Below are positions 9,497 through 18,100 of a stretch of 64,000 bases of DNA, piece by piece. Below the pieces are notes generated by a model, which did no database searches, was not told the DNA's origin, and was given only the letters and a program-made list of their open reading frames with translations. The position numbers were made by a program, and so were the translations under genes. Source of the DNA: Nocardioides sp. Root1257 (GTDB taxonomy: Bacteria > Actinomycetota > Actinomycetes > Propionibacteriales > Nocardioidaceae); NCBI RefSeq assembly GCF_001425175.1, contig NZ_LMDV01000012.1:1-64000 (forward strand). Reading direction: 5' to 3'. Positions within the stretch are counted from its first letter, which is position 1, and every line of letters begins with the position of its first letter.

Positions 9497-10045
9497 ATCA
9501 ACCACCTCGGCGCTGTTCTGCATCCGAAGTTGTTGATGGGTTCCATGGAGCGAATGTATCTGCGGGTGGCGACTTCGTTTGGCGGGTTGGTGAACGATAT
9601 AGCGGTCCGCACGAGTGTCAGAGTTGAGCTGGTTCAGCCCGAAGCCCTGGGGAGGCCGCGCTGAGCCCATTGCACGTGGGTGAGTCTCGTGGCGAGGGAG
9701 GTGCGTCACTCCGCCGCCAAACGGCGCCATCACATATGCCTGCGATGGCCAGAATCGGATGTAGTCCTGGCATCTGCGACTACCGTTAGTCGGCCTGCAC
9801 GCGGGAAGAGTGCGGCCGCCAGCCGCTCATCGTCGGCGGTTCTTCCCTGCCGCCACGAGAGCGCGACTGTCGGCGGCGCCCGGCACAGTGCTTCGCATGG
9901 AATCGACCCGCGGACGAACAGCGACAGCAGCCGCGAGCAGACGGCTCGGCGATCAACCCGAGAGCAGACGACCAGATGCCGCAGGGCCCCTGGCGATGGG
10001 CGCTGACTAAGCCGAGCGCGCAACCCCGCAGACGCACATCGCCTT
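9497..10045. other. intergenic region upstream of the STAND gene
   Basis: No gene is supported here apart from a possible N-terminal extension of the STAND frame up to 9733. A small inverted repeat, cgacta-ccgt-tagtcg, lies at 9777-9792 and may be part of the STAND promoter. A larger hairpin sits at 9803-9847. Both flanking genes read leftward. Confidence 0.45.
9803..9847 (-). terminator. bulged hairpin, possible terminator
   Basis: gggaaga (9803-9809) pairs with tcttccc (9841-9847), and gccgcc (9815-9820) pairs with ggcggt (9835-9840), leaving a 5-base bulge. It lies about 200 bases downstream of the small minus-strand gene ending at 10046. Confidence 0.3.
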
Positions 10046-10543
10046 CTACGCGGGTGCCGTCGGAAAGCTGTACGAACGGGTCCGTCCAACGTCGTCGACG
10101 CACAGGATGAATGGCGGGCCGGGTGGGTACGTAGGTCCGTCGGGGTGACGCCTGTTCCACTGGTCCTTCAGTTTCGCGATGCGCTCGAGTTCCTCGATGA
10201 CGACGTCGGACTCCTCGTACCAGTCGAGGATGAACGCGAGCTGTGCTGCCTCTCCGCTCTCGTTCGCGGCCGCCCCGGTGCTGAGAACGTGCTGGTAGAC
10301 CCAGACACGCTGCGGGTCGTCGACGCCGCCGTCGTCCGAGTCGAGATCGATGATGGCGTCGCTGCCGACATCCTCCGGCAGGAGGTTGCCGGACAGGTCC
10401 GCAATCGCGTTGCAGCAGGTCTCGAACACGACCTCGGCGAGGTCGGGTGTGGTGAGGCCGAGCCGCGACACATGCTTGCGCAGTTCGGCAACGGCATCGG
10501 TGTCGATGGGTGCGGTGCGACCATCTGGGGTTTTGATCTGCAT
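10046..10543 (-). CDS. uncharacterised 165-aa acidic protein
   Basis: Start chosen at ATG 10543 because AGAGGAAC lies six bases upstream; the longer frame to 10744 has an Arg-rich, unconvincing N-terminus. The protein begins MQIKTPDGRTAPIDTD. It has an amphipathic helical part (residues about 18-50, with a Cys pair in FETCCNAIADL), an acidic stretch (DLDSDDGGVDD), a long helix rich in Glu, and a Pro-rich end. No signal peptide or membrane segment is seen and I do not recognise a family. It is divergent from the 162-aa gene at 10998 and both start with a gaggaacc-type ribosome site, which hints at a shared origin or function. Confidence 0.6.
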   Translation of the reverse strand: MQIKTPDGRTAPIDTDAVAELRKHVSRLGLTTPDLAEVVFETCCNAIADLSGNLLPEDVGSDAIIDLDSDDGGVDDPQRVWVYQHVLSTGAAANESGEAAQLAFILDWYEESDVVIEELERIAKLKDQWNRRHPDGPTYPPGPPFILCVDDVGRTRSYSFPTAPA

Positions 10544-10997
10544 GTTGGTTCCTCTGCTTGCTTGAAGGGTCAAGCGCAAAGGTGCGACGACGCGAGCCTG
10601 CTGCAATAGCGACCAGCGATCGCGATCGGGTCGCATCGCTCGACCGACGTGACGCCGGTACCTCCGCCCAGACCATCCGGACCGGCCGCGCAGGAACATG
10701 GTCGAGACTGCGCGCCGGTCGGTTCCTGTGACGGTCGTCGACATGAGCTGCTCCGTCGCGGCGTGCAGGTCAATTCACAACAGGCTCACTATATTCGGAC
10801 AATATTCGTCCCATTCGCTTGTTGCGTGCTCAACCATCCGTCAAGGTATTGAGCACTGGTCGCACAAGGCCGCTTCGAACGACCGTTTCGCGCGGCGAGA
10901 CAGCACGATCCCGGCCGACCAACCGGTCAGCAGCGCTCGCGCGCTTCGATCCCTCATCACCGACCCCTGTCCACAACAAACAGATACTGAGGAACCC
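10544..10997. promoter_or_regulatory. 454-base divergent intergenic region with inverted repeat
   Basis: The region separates two divergent small genes. It holds a perfect 8-base inverted repeat, gtgctcaa (10826-10833) and ttgagcac (10849-10856), with 15 bases between the arms, which is operator-like. A repeated atattcg (about 10791 and 10803) lies in an AT-richer patch suited to a promoter. No RNA gene is recognised. Confidence 0.35.
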
Positions 10998-11486
10998 ATG
11001 CACAACCAGTCGACACTCGTCGCAGACAACGACTCCATCACGATCCACCACTCGAGCATCTTCGGCGAGGAGCCGATCGATCCCGCCGAATGCACCGATG
11101 GGCACGCCGTGGTTCGCCGCCTCTTGGACCTGGGGATGGAATCGGACGAAGCGGACAAGCTGCACTGGCTCCTCCACCGAGCCGAGCATCTCGGTCTTGA
11201 CCGGGCCGACCTTCGGGATGCGGTCGCGGACAACTTGTCCGACTTCACAGTGCTTCGGGCTCGGGAGCGCGTCGGCCCCGACTGCTCCATGGCCGAACTC
11301 AAGCAAGCAATCCCGGCCATCGCCGAAGAGATGGAGCGCGACATGAGCGGACTCGACCCAAATGACGATCTCTTCACTCAGGTCATGTGCATCTGGGCCA
11401 CTCTCGGCGGCTCGCACAGCGAGACCGCCCGGGTGATCGACAACGTCGCCGACGAGCGCGGAAAGACCTGCCTCTGCTTTGCCTGA
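10998..11486 (+). CDS. uncharacterised 162-aa acidic protein
   Basis: Start chosen at ATG 10998, with gaggaa at 10989-10994; the longer upstream frame is poor in coding character. The protein is acidic and mainly helical (HAVVRRLLDLGMESDEADK, LGLDRADLRDAVADNL) and ends with a Cys pair (KTCLCFA). No known domain, signal peptide or membrane segment is evident. Its segment LGLDRADLRDAV loosely resembles LGLTTPDLAEVV in the divergent neighbour at 10046, so the two may be distant paralogues or partners. It lies in the accessory region right of the STAND gene. Function unknown. Confidence 0.6.
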   Translation: MHNQSTLVADNDSITIHHSSIFGEEPIDPAECTDGHAVVRRLLDLGMESDEADKLHWLLHRAEHLGLDRADLRDAVADNLSDFTVLRARERVGPDCSMAELKQAIPAIAEEMERDMSGLDPNDDLFTQVMCIWATLGGSHSETARVIDNVADERGKTCLCFA

Positions 11487-11855
11487 GCCTGCAGACGTTC
11501 TGCGCTCCGTCACACCCATGACAGTCAAGCCCGACGGACGGCACCAGCGCCGGGCCCGAATCGTATGCGGGCCACCGATCAGCGGTGCTATCATCACGTG
11601 AGTCGAACTGGGCAAGACCTGAACGGATCGATCAAGGCCTCAGACATCTCACCTGGTTTCCGAAGGGCTCGTTCTAGACTTTGGGAGTCCTCGCTGAGGA
11701 CCAATGCCAGCAGCCAACTCCAGGTCTGCTGCTGCCCGCGCTGTGAGCCAGGTGCCGCTACGACATCTGACGCAGGAGTCGGACGACAGACACCAGTCGA
11801 CGGGCCGCAGCTCGCCGTCACTCGCCGAACGGATGCAGTCGAGCAGCGGGAGTGC
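11487..11855. other. noncoding gap between accessory region and catabolic cluster
   Basis: No convincing gene. Short inverted repeats lie at 11491-11503 (gcaga/tctgc), 11553-11573 (ggcccg/cgggcc) and 11687-11701 (gtcctc/gaggac). They sit between convergent genes and could contribute to termination, but none is strong. Confidence 0.4.
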
Positions 11856-12797
11856 CTAGAGACGGGACGCGCCGCGGAGAGCCTCGAGGTGGCCGAGCAT
11901 GCCGGTGTGGATGCTGAGCCCGGGCACTACGACCCGCGGCTCGAGAGCGGTGGCGAGTGCCTCGTCGCTGAGCCCGGAAAAGCCGTATCCGTCGGTTTCT
12001 GCGACCACGACCTCGCTGACTCTGCCGCCCGCGGACGTGAAGTAGTGGCCGGAGATCGTCGAAGTCCGATGCGCGAGGACGGCGACGAGGGTCGTGACGT
12101 CTTCGGGTGCATACGAGTCGAACAGCTCGTGTCCAAGGATTTCGCGAGCTGGCACTCGGCTCGAGCGACGCGGCGCTGGCTCAGAGCCCTCGCTTTGGTT
12201 CGCCGATCTGCTCATCGGCGTCGCCGACATCGGAGCAATCAGGTTCGACCGAATGCCGAAGGGAGCTCCCTCGACCGCGGCGGCTCGGGACAAGCCCGCC
12301 AATCCCATCTTCGAGGCCGAGTAGTTGAGCTGTCCGACGTTCCCGAACAGACCGGACGCCGAGCCGATGTGGATGAGACTCCCGGCGCCCTGCTCGGCCA
12401 TGCGTGGCCAGCAGGCGCGGGTCAGGTAGAAGGCGGCGTCGAGGTTGACTCCAAGTACCGCCCGCCAGTCCGCGGTCGACAGGTCCGGGATGTCGCCGTC
12501 CCTCAGGATGCTCGCGTTGTTGACCAGCACGTCGATGCCGCCGAAGCGGTCCAGGGTGAGGTCGATGAGCTGTTGTGCACTGGTCGGATCGGAGACGTCG
12601 CAGGCGATCACCTCCGCCCGACCACCGGCCGCCACGACCCCCTCAGCCACCTCGGCTGCCCGCTTCTCGCCGACGCCGGGAAGGTCGTTGATGACGACGT
12701 CAGCGCCGCGGCGACTCAGGCCCCGCGCGTGCGCGGCCCCCATGCCAGAGCCGGCGCCGGTGATCACCACGACGTGACCCGTGAGGTCGAAGGTCAC
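11856..12797 (-). CDS. SDR, 3-hydroxyacyl-CoA dehydrogenase-like
   Basis: A 313-aa short-chain dehydrogenase. Residues 13-20 carry the nucleotide motif TGAGSGMG, then NNAS, and YSASK as the catalytic Tyr/Lys pair. The C-terminus has an extra segment (EVVVAETDGYGFSGL) reminiscent of the dehydrogenase unit of peroxisomal multifunctional enzyme type 2, which acts on 3-hydroxyacyl-CoA; the substrate is an inference. It starts at GTG overlapping the stop of the upstream acyltransferase gene by four bases, so the two are probably translationally coupled. It is the last gene of a minus-strand operon that begins near 16.3 kb. Confidence 0.8.
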   Translation of the reverse strand: MTFDLTGHVVVITGAGSGMGAAHARGLSRRGADVVINDLPGVGEKRAAEVAEGVVAAGGRAEVIACDVSDPTSAQQLIDLTLDRFGGIDVLVNNASILRDGDIPDLSTADWRAVLGVNLDAAFYLTRACWPRMAEQGAGSLIHIGSASGLFGNVGQLNYSASKMGLAGLSRAAAVEGAPFGIRSNLIAPMSATPMSRSANQSEGSEPAPRRSSRVPAREILGHELFDSYAPEDVTTLVAVLAHRTSTISGHYFTSAGGRVSEVVVAETDGYGFSGLSDEALATALEPRVVVPGLSIHTGMLGHLEALRGASRL

Positions 12798-13738
12798 GAG
12801 GCCCGGACCCGAGCCGCTGGCTCCGCGCCGTGCGCAACCGGGACGAGGTAGGAGGCGAGCCGCAGGCTCAGCCGACGCGTCCAGAGGGAGTCTCCACGGC
12901 TCGGGAGTGCCACCGGCACCCGCGCGCCGACGACGACACCCATTGCCCGGCCGGTCTCACCGATGAGGGCCTTGCCGACCATGTTGGCGGCATCGATCGC
13001 GGGGGCTACCAGGAGGTCGGCGTTCCCGGCGACCTCACCGGACAGCGCTTTGTCGCGAGCGGCGGCCGCCAAGAGAGCTGCGTCGATGGAGAGGGGCCCG
13101 TCGATGTCGAGCGTGCCAAGCTGTCCGCGCTGCCCCATGACGGTCAGTAGGGCGGCATCGGTTGCGCTCGACAGCTCCTGCTTGACCATTTCGACTGCGC
13201 TCAGCACTGCCGTCCGTGCCCGGGTGATGCCGAGCATCGCGAGCGCATCGACCGCGTTGCGGACGATGTCCGCCTTGGTGGTGAGGTCGGGTGCAATGTT
13301 CACCCCCGCATCCGTCAGTGCGAGCACGCGGTTCCGGTAGGCCGGAGCCTCGATCACGTAGAGGTGGCTGGCCACGCGACCTGTCCCGAGACGCTCTCGC
13401 CCGAGCATGCCGCGAAGCAGTGCTGCCGTGGGGATCGACCCCTTCACGACGAACTCAGCTCGGCCGGCTTGCACCTCTTCTACGGCGATGCGCACCGCGA
13501 CCGCGGAGTCGGAGGCGTGCCGGACCTCGAACGACTCAGTCGGCGCGCGCAGCTGCCTCAACAGCGCGCTGATGCGTTCCTCGTCCCCGACCAGCACAGC
13601 GGAACCGCCATGTTCGGCGATCTCGGACACCACTGCCTCGACCGCGTCGGACACGTGCGGCTCAACGACGACCGGTCGACCGAGCGACCGTGAGCCGATC
13701 TGCTCGACAAGACTGTCGAACTCACCGAAGCCGCCCAT
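12794..13738 (-). CDS. phosphate acetyl/butyryltransferase family protein
   Basis: A 314-aa protein of the PTA/PTB family, which exchanges phosphate and CoA on short acyl groups. Matching features include VVKGSIPTAALLRGML and the C-terminal AGNADLLVAPAIDAANMVGKAL, close to the family signature. Length fits phosphotransbutyrylase. No acetate or butyrate kinase lies in the window, so a classical Ptb-Buk couple is absent here and the partner must be elsewhere or the role differs. It overlaps the following SDR by four bases and sits 3 bases after the crotonase gene. Confidence 0.78.
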   Translation of the reverse strand: MGGFGEFDSLVEQIGSRSLGRPVVVEPHVSDAVEAVVSEIAEHGGSAVLVGDEERISALLRQLRAPTESFEVRHASDSAVAVRIAVEEVQAGRAEFVVKGSIPTAALLRGMLGRERLGTGRVASHLYVIEAPAYRNRVLALTDAGVNIAPDLTTKADIVRNAVDALAMLGITRARTAVLSAVEMVKQELSSATDAALLTVMGQRGQLGTLDIDGPLSIDAALLAAAARDKALSGEVAGNADLLVAPAIDAANMVGKALIGETGRAMGVVVGARVPVALPSRGDSLWTRRLSLRLASYLVPVAHGAEPAARVRAS

Positions 13739-13741
13739 TGC

Positions 13742-14518
13742 TCAGCTCCTGGAACGCGAGACGAAGGCGTTCACGCCTTCGTGGAAGGCCGGCGACGAGA
13801 ACAACAGAGATCGGAGCGTCGAGCCAGCCTCGACGCCGGCTCGGTAGTCGTTGCTCATGGCTGCCCGGACGGCCATCTTGCCCATCTTCAGGACGTCGGC
13901 CGGTACGGCGTTGGCTCGTTCGATGTAGTCAGCAACGTGCTCTTCGAGAGCAGCCGCACTGACCACCTGGCTCACCAAGCCGAGGTCGAGCGCTCGCTGC
14001 GCGTCGATTAGATCGCCCGACACCGAGAGCGCATAGGTCGCTCGCGCACCGATCGCCCGGACCAGCGCTGGAGCGATCAGCATCGGGAAAGCACCGAGCT
14101 TGATCTCGGGGCAGCCGAACTTCGCGGTGTTTGAGGCGATGGCGTAGTCGCAGGCGGCCGTGAGGCCACACCCACCACCCAGCGCCGGGCCCTCGACCAC
14201 GGCAACCGTCACGGCCTCCAGACTCTCGAGAGTCAGGAGCATCTCGCGGAAGTCCCGCGTGCCCTCCAGCTGCTCGGACGCGTCTGTGGTCAATGAGGCA
14301 TGGAACTGCTTGATGTCCCCGCCCGCGCTGAACACTCCCCCGGCCCCGCGGATCACAACGACACCCGCTCCACGCACCTCCGGCAGCTCGAAAGCAGCAG
14401 TGAGCGCACGGATCATCGGATCGCTCAGCGGGTTCTTTCGCTCGGGCTGGTTCAGGGTGACGGTGGCGACGTGACCGTCCACCCTTGCCAGCACGAGCTC
14501 CGTCGCGGGATCACCCAT
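13742..14518 (-). CDS. enoyl-CoA hydratase/isomerase family protein
   Basis: A 258-aa crotonase. The oxyanion-hole segments GGVFSAGGDIKQF and EGPALGGGCGLTAACD are present. Of the two glutamates of classical enoyl-CoA hydratase, the first position reads Gly (GGGCG) and only the second is kept (GCPEIKLG), so it is more likely an isomerase, lyase or specialised hydratase than a standard hydratase. It overlaps the end of the AtuA-like gene by eight bases, implying coupled translation and a shared pathway, perhaps branched-chain acyl-CoA breakdown. Exact reaction unknown. Confidence 0.82.
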   Translation of the reverse strand: MGDPATELVLARVDGHVATVTLNQPERKNPLSDPMIRALTAAFELPEVRGAGVVVIRGAGGVFSAGGDIKQFHASLTTDASEQLEGTRDFREMLLTLESLEAVTVAVVEGPALGGGCGLTAACDYAIASNTAKFGCPEIKLGAFPMLIAPALVRAIGARATYALSVSGDLIDAQRALDLGLVSQVVSAAALEEHVADYIERANAVPADVLKMGKMAVRAAMSNDYRAGVEAGSTLRSLLFSSPAFHEGVNAFVSRSRS

Positions 14519-15878
14519 GCGTCACCCGCGTCACCTTGACGTCCGCCTCGACCAATTCGCGAGGCACCAGGACACTCCACTCCTTCAGCACCTGGCTGAT
14601 GGACGAGCCACCACGCAGACCGCCCACGAACGGGAAGGTGTTGATGGCCAGAGGCGGGAGCAGCTTGGTGAACGCCTGCGCACTGGCGCGGTCGTCGGTG
14701 CGGATCGAGACTCGCATCACTACTTCGTTGAGGTCTTCGGACGGCTGGACCGACAGGCCGCCGTGGAGCGAGTTCACGCCCACGAACTCGACCAGGCTCT
14801 CGCGGAGCGGGATCTGCTCGATCGCCACCTGCTTGAGCAGGATGTCCGCGGCCCGCTCGGCCTTGGCCAGGGCGTACGGGAACGAGAACGGCAGCGAGAC
14901 CGTCGCGAGGTAGCCGTCGGCGAGTCCGGCCATCATCTTGAGCGTGTCCGGGGCGGGTCGGCCCTTGACTCCCGTCACCTCGACCCGGTCTTCCCCGACG
15001 TCGATGAGGTCGACGTCCGAGAAGTCCGCGATGACGTCAGGTGTCAGGTACGTCGTCGGGTCGTGGATCTCGTAGTAGAGCTGCTCCTGCAGGGTCGCCC
15101 GGCTGACTCGGCCACCGGTGGTCGGAGGCTTGGTGATCACGATGCGGTCACCGTCCACCTCGGCCATCGGGTACCCGATGTCCTCGAGGTTGGGCACGTT
15201 CCACCAGTCACCGCTGAAGTTGCCGCCCGATGCCTGCCCGCCGCACTCGAGCAGGTGACCGACGATGATCCCGCGCGCCACCTGCTGCGGATCGGTGGGG
15301 TCGATGAGGCCGCGAGCGACCAAGGGTGCAAGGTACAGCGACGTGTCCGTCACACGACCGGTCACCACGAAGTCGCCCGGCTCGTTCATGGCCTCGGCGA
15401 ACGAGGTGGCTCCGAGGTAGGCGTTGGCGAACATCGGCTTCTCAGGGAGCTGGTCGTAGCTCTGACCGGTGTCCCGGTCGGAGAGGTCCAGGCCTTCGGC
15501 GTGCCACGTGTCGAGCTTGTCGAGGACATCATCACCGGTCAGCGCGTGGACGACGACATCGTCGTACCCCGCTGCAGCGCACTGGTCGACGACGGCGTGC
15601 GCGGCTGCCAGCGGGTTGAGCCCACCGCCGTTGCTGAGCAGGGTCGCTCCCGACTTCCGGGCGAGAGGAAGCAGGGAGGCGAACAGCCCGGGCAGGTCGC
15701 GGGCGAAGCCGAGGCCAGGATCGCGCGCGCGGTCCTTCGACAGGATGGCGAGAGTCAGCTCGGCAAGCGCGTCGAACGCCATGTAGTCGACGTCGGCGGA
15801 CTCGAGCGTGCGGTGTGCGGGACGCGAGGCGTCGCCGTAGAACGCCTGGCCGGCAGCAAGCCGGATCGGGTCGGTCAT
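14511..15878 (-). CDS. AtuA-family protein (DUF1446), large subunit
   Basis: A 455-aa member of the acyclic terpene utilisation AtuA (DUF1446) family. Typical segments are LLSNGGGLNPLAAAHAV, VVTGRVTDTSLYLAPLV and LLECGGQASGGNFSGDWW. AtuA is needed for growth on citronellol-type acyclic terpenes in Pseudomonas, though its exact reaction is not settled. Here the protein ends before the small C-terminal AtuA domain, which is encoded by the gene just upstream (15875-16294), overlapping by four bases. The two products probably form one complex. This gene points to a methyl-branched or isoprenoid substrate. Confidence 0.85.
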   Translation of the reverse strand: MTDPIRLAAGQAFYGDASRPAHRTLESADVDYMAFDALAELTLAILSKDRARDPGLGFARDLPGLFASLLPLARKSGATLLSNGGGLNPLAAAHAVVDQCAAAGYDDVVVHALTGDDVLDKLDTWHAEGLDLSDRDTGQSYDQLPEKPMFANAYLGATSFAEAMNEPGDFVVTGRVTDTSLYLAPLVARGLIDPTDPQQVARGIIVGHLLECGGQASGGNFSGDWWNVPNLEDIGYPMAEVDGDRIVITKPPTTGGRVSRATLQEQLYYEIHDPTTYLTPDVIADFSDVDLIDVGEDRVEVTGVKGRPAPDTLKMMAGLADGYLATVSLPFSFPYALAKAERAADILLKQVAIEQIPLRESLVEFVGVNSLHGGLSVQPSEDLNEVVMRVSIRTDDRASAQAFTKLLPPLAINTFPFVGGLRGGSSISQVLKEWSVLVPRELVEADVKVTRVTHG

Positions 15879-16294
15879 CGAACAGCCACCTTCGGGGTCG
15901 GGACGGGCGGGCCATCGAACAGCGGACTGGTGCGCGCCAGGTCGGACGGCACGTCAGTGGCGACCCAGCGAAGCAGCGCCGAAGCCATGGACTTGCCCAG
16001 GTTGTCGCCGCGCAGGCTGCTCGACCCGCCGCCGCCCAGCGCCTGATGACAGACGAACTTGAAGGCGTACAGCCGGGGCAGCAGGTACCGCTGGACGTCT
16101 CCATGCACCAACGGAGCCATGAACTCCTTCACGACCTGCTCCGTGAGCCGAGGTTCGATCCACTCGAACAGCTCACGGCTGGTCATGAACACGGTGATGT
16201 CCGACGTGTCGTTCTTGTCCCCGGAGCGCGCTTGCGCGAGCCGGAAGAGCGGCACGTCGAGGGTTGTTTCCTGGGCCTCGATGGTCATGCCCAT
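15875..16294 (-). CDS. AtuA C-terminal domain protein, small subunit
   Basis: A 139-aa protein matching the C-terminal domain normally fused to AtuA: VPLFRLAQARSGDKNDTSD near the start, then LVHGDVQRYLLPRLYAFKF and GGGGSSSLRGDNLGKSMAS. Start ATG 16294 was chosen; ATG 16288 is two codons further in. The open frame to 16348 would run through the operator pair and is rejected. First gene of the minus-strand operon 16294-11856, directly downstream of two copies of the shared palindrome (16320-16358). Confidence 0.82.
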   Translation of the reverse strand: MGMTIEAQETTLDVPLFRLAQARSGDKNDTSDITVFMTSRELFEWIEPRLTEQVVKEFMAPLVHGDVQRYLLPRLYAFKFVCHQALGGGGSSSLRGDNLGKSMASALLRWVATDVPSDLARTSPLFDGPPVPTPKVAVR

Positions 16295-16319
16295 GACGCT
16301 AGATCGCCGAGGACATTCT

Positions 16320-16337
16320 GTCAACACATTAGTTGAC
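16320..16337. promoter_or_regulatory. shared palindrome, site 1
   Basis: GTCAACACATTAGTTGAC, two conserved hexamer arms around six bases. It lies 26 bases upstream of the small AtuA subunit and its centre is 21 bases from site 2, two helical turns, which suits cooperative binding. Confidence 0.75.
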
Positions 16338-16340
16338 GCC

Positions 16341-16358
16341 CTGAACACATCAGTTGAC
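16341..16358. promoter_or_regulatory. shared palindrome, site 2
   Basis: CTGAACACATCAGTTGAC. The right arm is perfect and the left arm is degenerate. It pairs with site 1 at the head of the AtuA operon. Confidence 0.6.
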
Positions 16359-16363
16359 CGCCG

Positions 16364-17614
16364 CTACGGATAGCGGGGCTCGACACGGGTAAAGGCGACA
16401 CTGACCATCACGAAGACTGCGAGCGCGAGGAGAGCCAGCGCGCCAAGCCCGTAGGCGAAGCTGCCGGTCAGCTGCGCCGACAGCCCGACCAGTACCGGGC
16501 TGAGTGCGCTCGCGGTGAACGAGACGGCGAACACCATCGACCCCAGCCCGGCAGCGTGGACATCGGAGGAGGCGAAGCGGGCGATGAGTGTCATGCCGAG
16601 CGCAGTGCCCCCGCCGGCACCGAAGCCCAGGAGGGTGGCCGCCGGAGCCCCTGTCGAGACCGGCGCCACGATCAGGAGCGCAAGCGCGATCACCGCCGCG
16701 CCTAACGGGACGAGCAGGACGCACAGGCGCGCCCGGACCGTCGCCACCCGGTCGATGATGATCGGAAAGACCGTCATCGAGCCGAGCTGGATCACCTGAA
16801 AGAGCACGAGGTTCGTCGTGGCCGCACCCAGGCTGAGGCCTTCGGCGACGAACATCGTGGGCATCCAGGCCAGCACCGTGAAGCCGATCACCATCACGAC
16901 CGCGGAGTAGCCGGTGACCAGCCATGCGGCTGCCGACCGGTACAAGCGGACCGGGCTGCCCACAAGGACGTCGGAGCTCGTCAGCTCACTGCCCACGGCG
17001 ACCGGGCGTGTGGTGCGCAGCACCAACCACCACACGACGCCGGTCAGAGCTGTCGCGACGGACCACACCCCGAGGGCGGGGCGCCAGTTGCCCGTGGCGT
17101 CTGCGATCGGCAGTGCAACGGCCGCTGCGCTCGCGACGCCGATCGCCATGCCGGCACCGTGAAGACCAGTCGTGAGGCCGTACCGATCTCGGACGACTCG
17201 TCGCCGGACGGCTGCGGGGATGAGGGTCGATCCGATCCCCATGGCCACTCCGACCGCGACCACCGTTGCCAGCAGACCTGCCAAGGTCGTCGTCAGGAAC
17301 CGAGCCGCCTCTGCCAGTGCCAAGATCGCCAACACCCAGCCCAGCGCAGCATCTGGCCCGAGTCGGCGTCCGACGCGTGCGCCCCAAGGGGCGGCGGCGG
17401 CCATGCTCACCAGTGCAACCGAGGTGAGCGCACCCTGCTGGGTTGGTGACAGATCGAGGTCGTCGCCGATCATCGGCAGCAGCACCGAGATGCCACCCAA
17501 CGCCCCACGCAGACTCATGCCGAGCATGAAGAACGCGACCAGGAGCAGCGCAGCTTGGGTGCGCGACCGTGTCACCTCGAGATCGGGCGCGTCCGTCACG
17601 CTGGGCTCCCCCAC
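16364..17614 (-). CDS. MFS transporter, CynX/NimT-like
   Basis: A 416-aa membrane protein with about twelve hydrophobic segments. It has the MFS loop pattern GARVGRRLGPDAALGW after the second segment. The overall layout resembles CynX/NimT-type permeases for small anions and acids. It starts at GTG. It lies downstream of the cyclase, thiolase-like and DUF35 genes on the same strand with an 81-base gap, so it may belong to that transcript, and it ends just before the operator pair of the next operon. Substrate unknown; an organic acid intermediate is a reasonable guess. Confidence 0.82.
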   Translation of the reverse strand: MGEPSVTDAPDLEVTRSRTQAALLLVAFFMLGMSLRGALGGISVLLPMIGDDLDLSPTQQGALTSVALVSMAAAAPWGARVGRRLGPDAALGWVLAILALAEAARFLTTTLAGLLATVVAVGVAMGIGSTLIPAAVRRRVVRDRYGLTTGLHGAGMAIGVASAAAVALPIADATGNWRPALGVWSVATALTGVVWWLVLRTTRPVAVGSELTSSDVLVGSPVRLYRSAAAWLVTGYSAVVMVIGFTVLAWMPTMFVAEGLSLGAATTNLVLFQVIQLGSMTVFPIIIDRVATVRARLCVLLVPLGAAVIALALLIVAPVSTGAPAATLLGFGAGGGTALGMTLIARFASSDVHAAGLGSMVFAVSFTASALSPVLVGLSAQLTGSFAYGLGALALLALAVFVMVSVAFTRVEPRYP

Positions 17615-17695
17615 CTGCTGCCTTCCCCTCTCGGGACCGCGCGGCGGCGCCCGTCACTCAGCGTCCGCTCGCCATCCGACAGCGCGGGCGGACCG

Positions 17696-18100
17696 TCAGG
17701 ACCCAGCGGGCGCTAGAACGAAGTGCGGCTGCGCTGCACCGGCGACCGACTGCGTGGTCAGCCGAACCGCGTCTCCGACCATCGGCGTCTGCGTCGGATC
17801 CTCGGCGAGCGCGACGATGCGTGCGCCCTCCGCCTCCTCGACCTCGATCAGTGCGAGGACGTACGGCGCCTCCAGCCCGTCGATCGGGACGGTGGGGCGC
17901 ACCACCCGACACCAGGAGTGGACGCGTCCGCGGGGATCGATGTCGAACCACTCCCAGGCCTCGTTGCGACAGTGCACGCACCGGGCCAACGGGTACCACT
18001 CGACGACCTTGCACCGGGCACAGCGAGTCAGGCGGATGACACCATTCTCGAGCCCCTCGCGCCGCGGCTTGTAGAGGTCATCGTCGCGGGACTCAGGCAT
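17696..18100 (-). CDS. DUF35 OB-fold/zinc-ribbon acyl-CoA protein, ChsH2-like
   Basis: A 134-aa DUF35 protein. A rubredoxin-like zinc ribbon is formed by CARCKVVEWYPLARCVHC (residues about 27-44), followed by the OB-fold with the typical stretch GRVHSWCRVVRPT. In steroid side-chain degradation the ChsH2 DUF35 domain forms a complex with the thiolase-like aldolase Ltp2. The gene overlaps the end of the thiolase-like gene by eight bases, so the same partnership is likely here. Confidence 0.85.
   Translation of the reverse strand: MPESRDDDLYKPRREGLENGVIRLTRCARCKVVEWYPLARCVHCRNEAWEWFDIDPRGRVHSWCRVVRPTVPIDGLEAPYVLALIEVEEAEGARIVALAEDPTQTPMVGDAVRLTTQSVAGAAQPHFVLAPAGS

Noticed and set aside
14517..16046. 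509-aa plus-strand open frame opposite the AtuA gene
   Set aside because: Its sequence is a mirror of the AtuA coding strand with no recognisable domain; the AtuA frame matches a known family.
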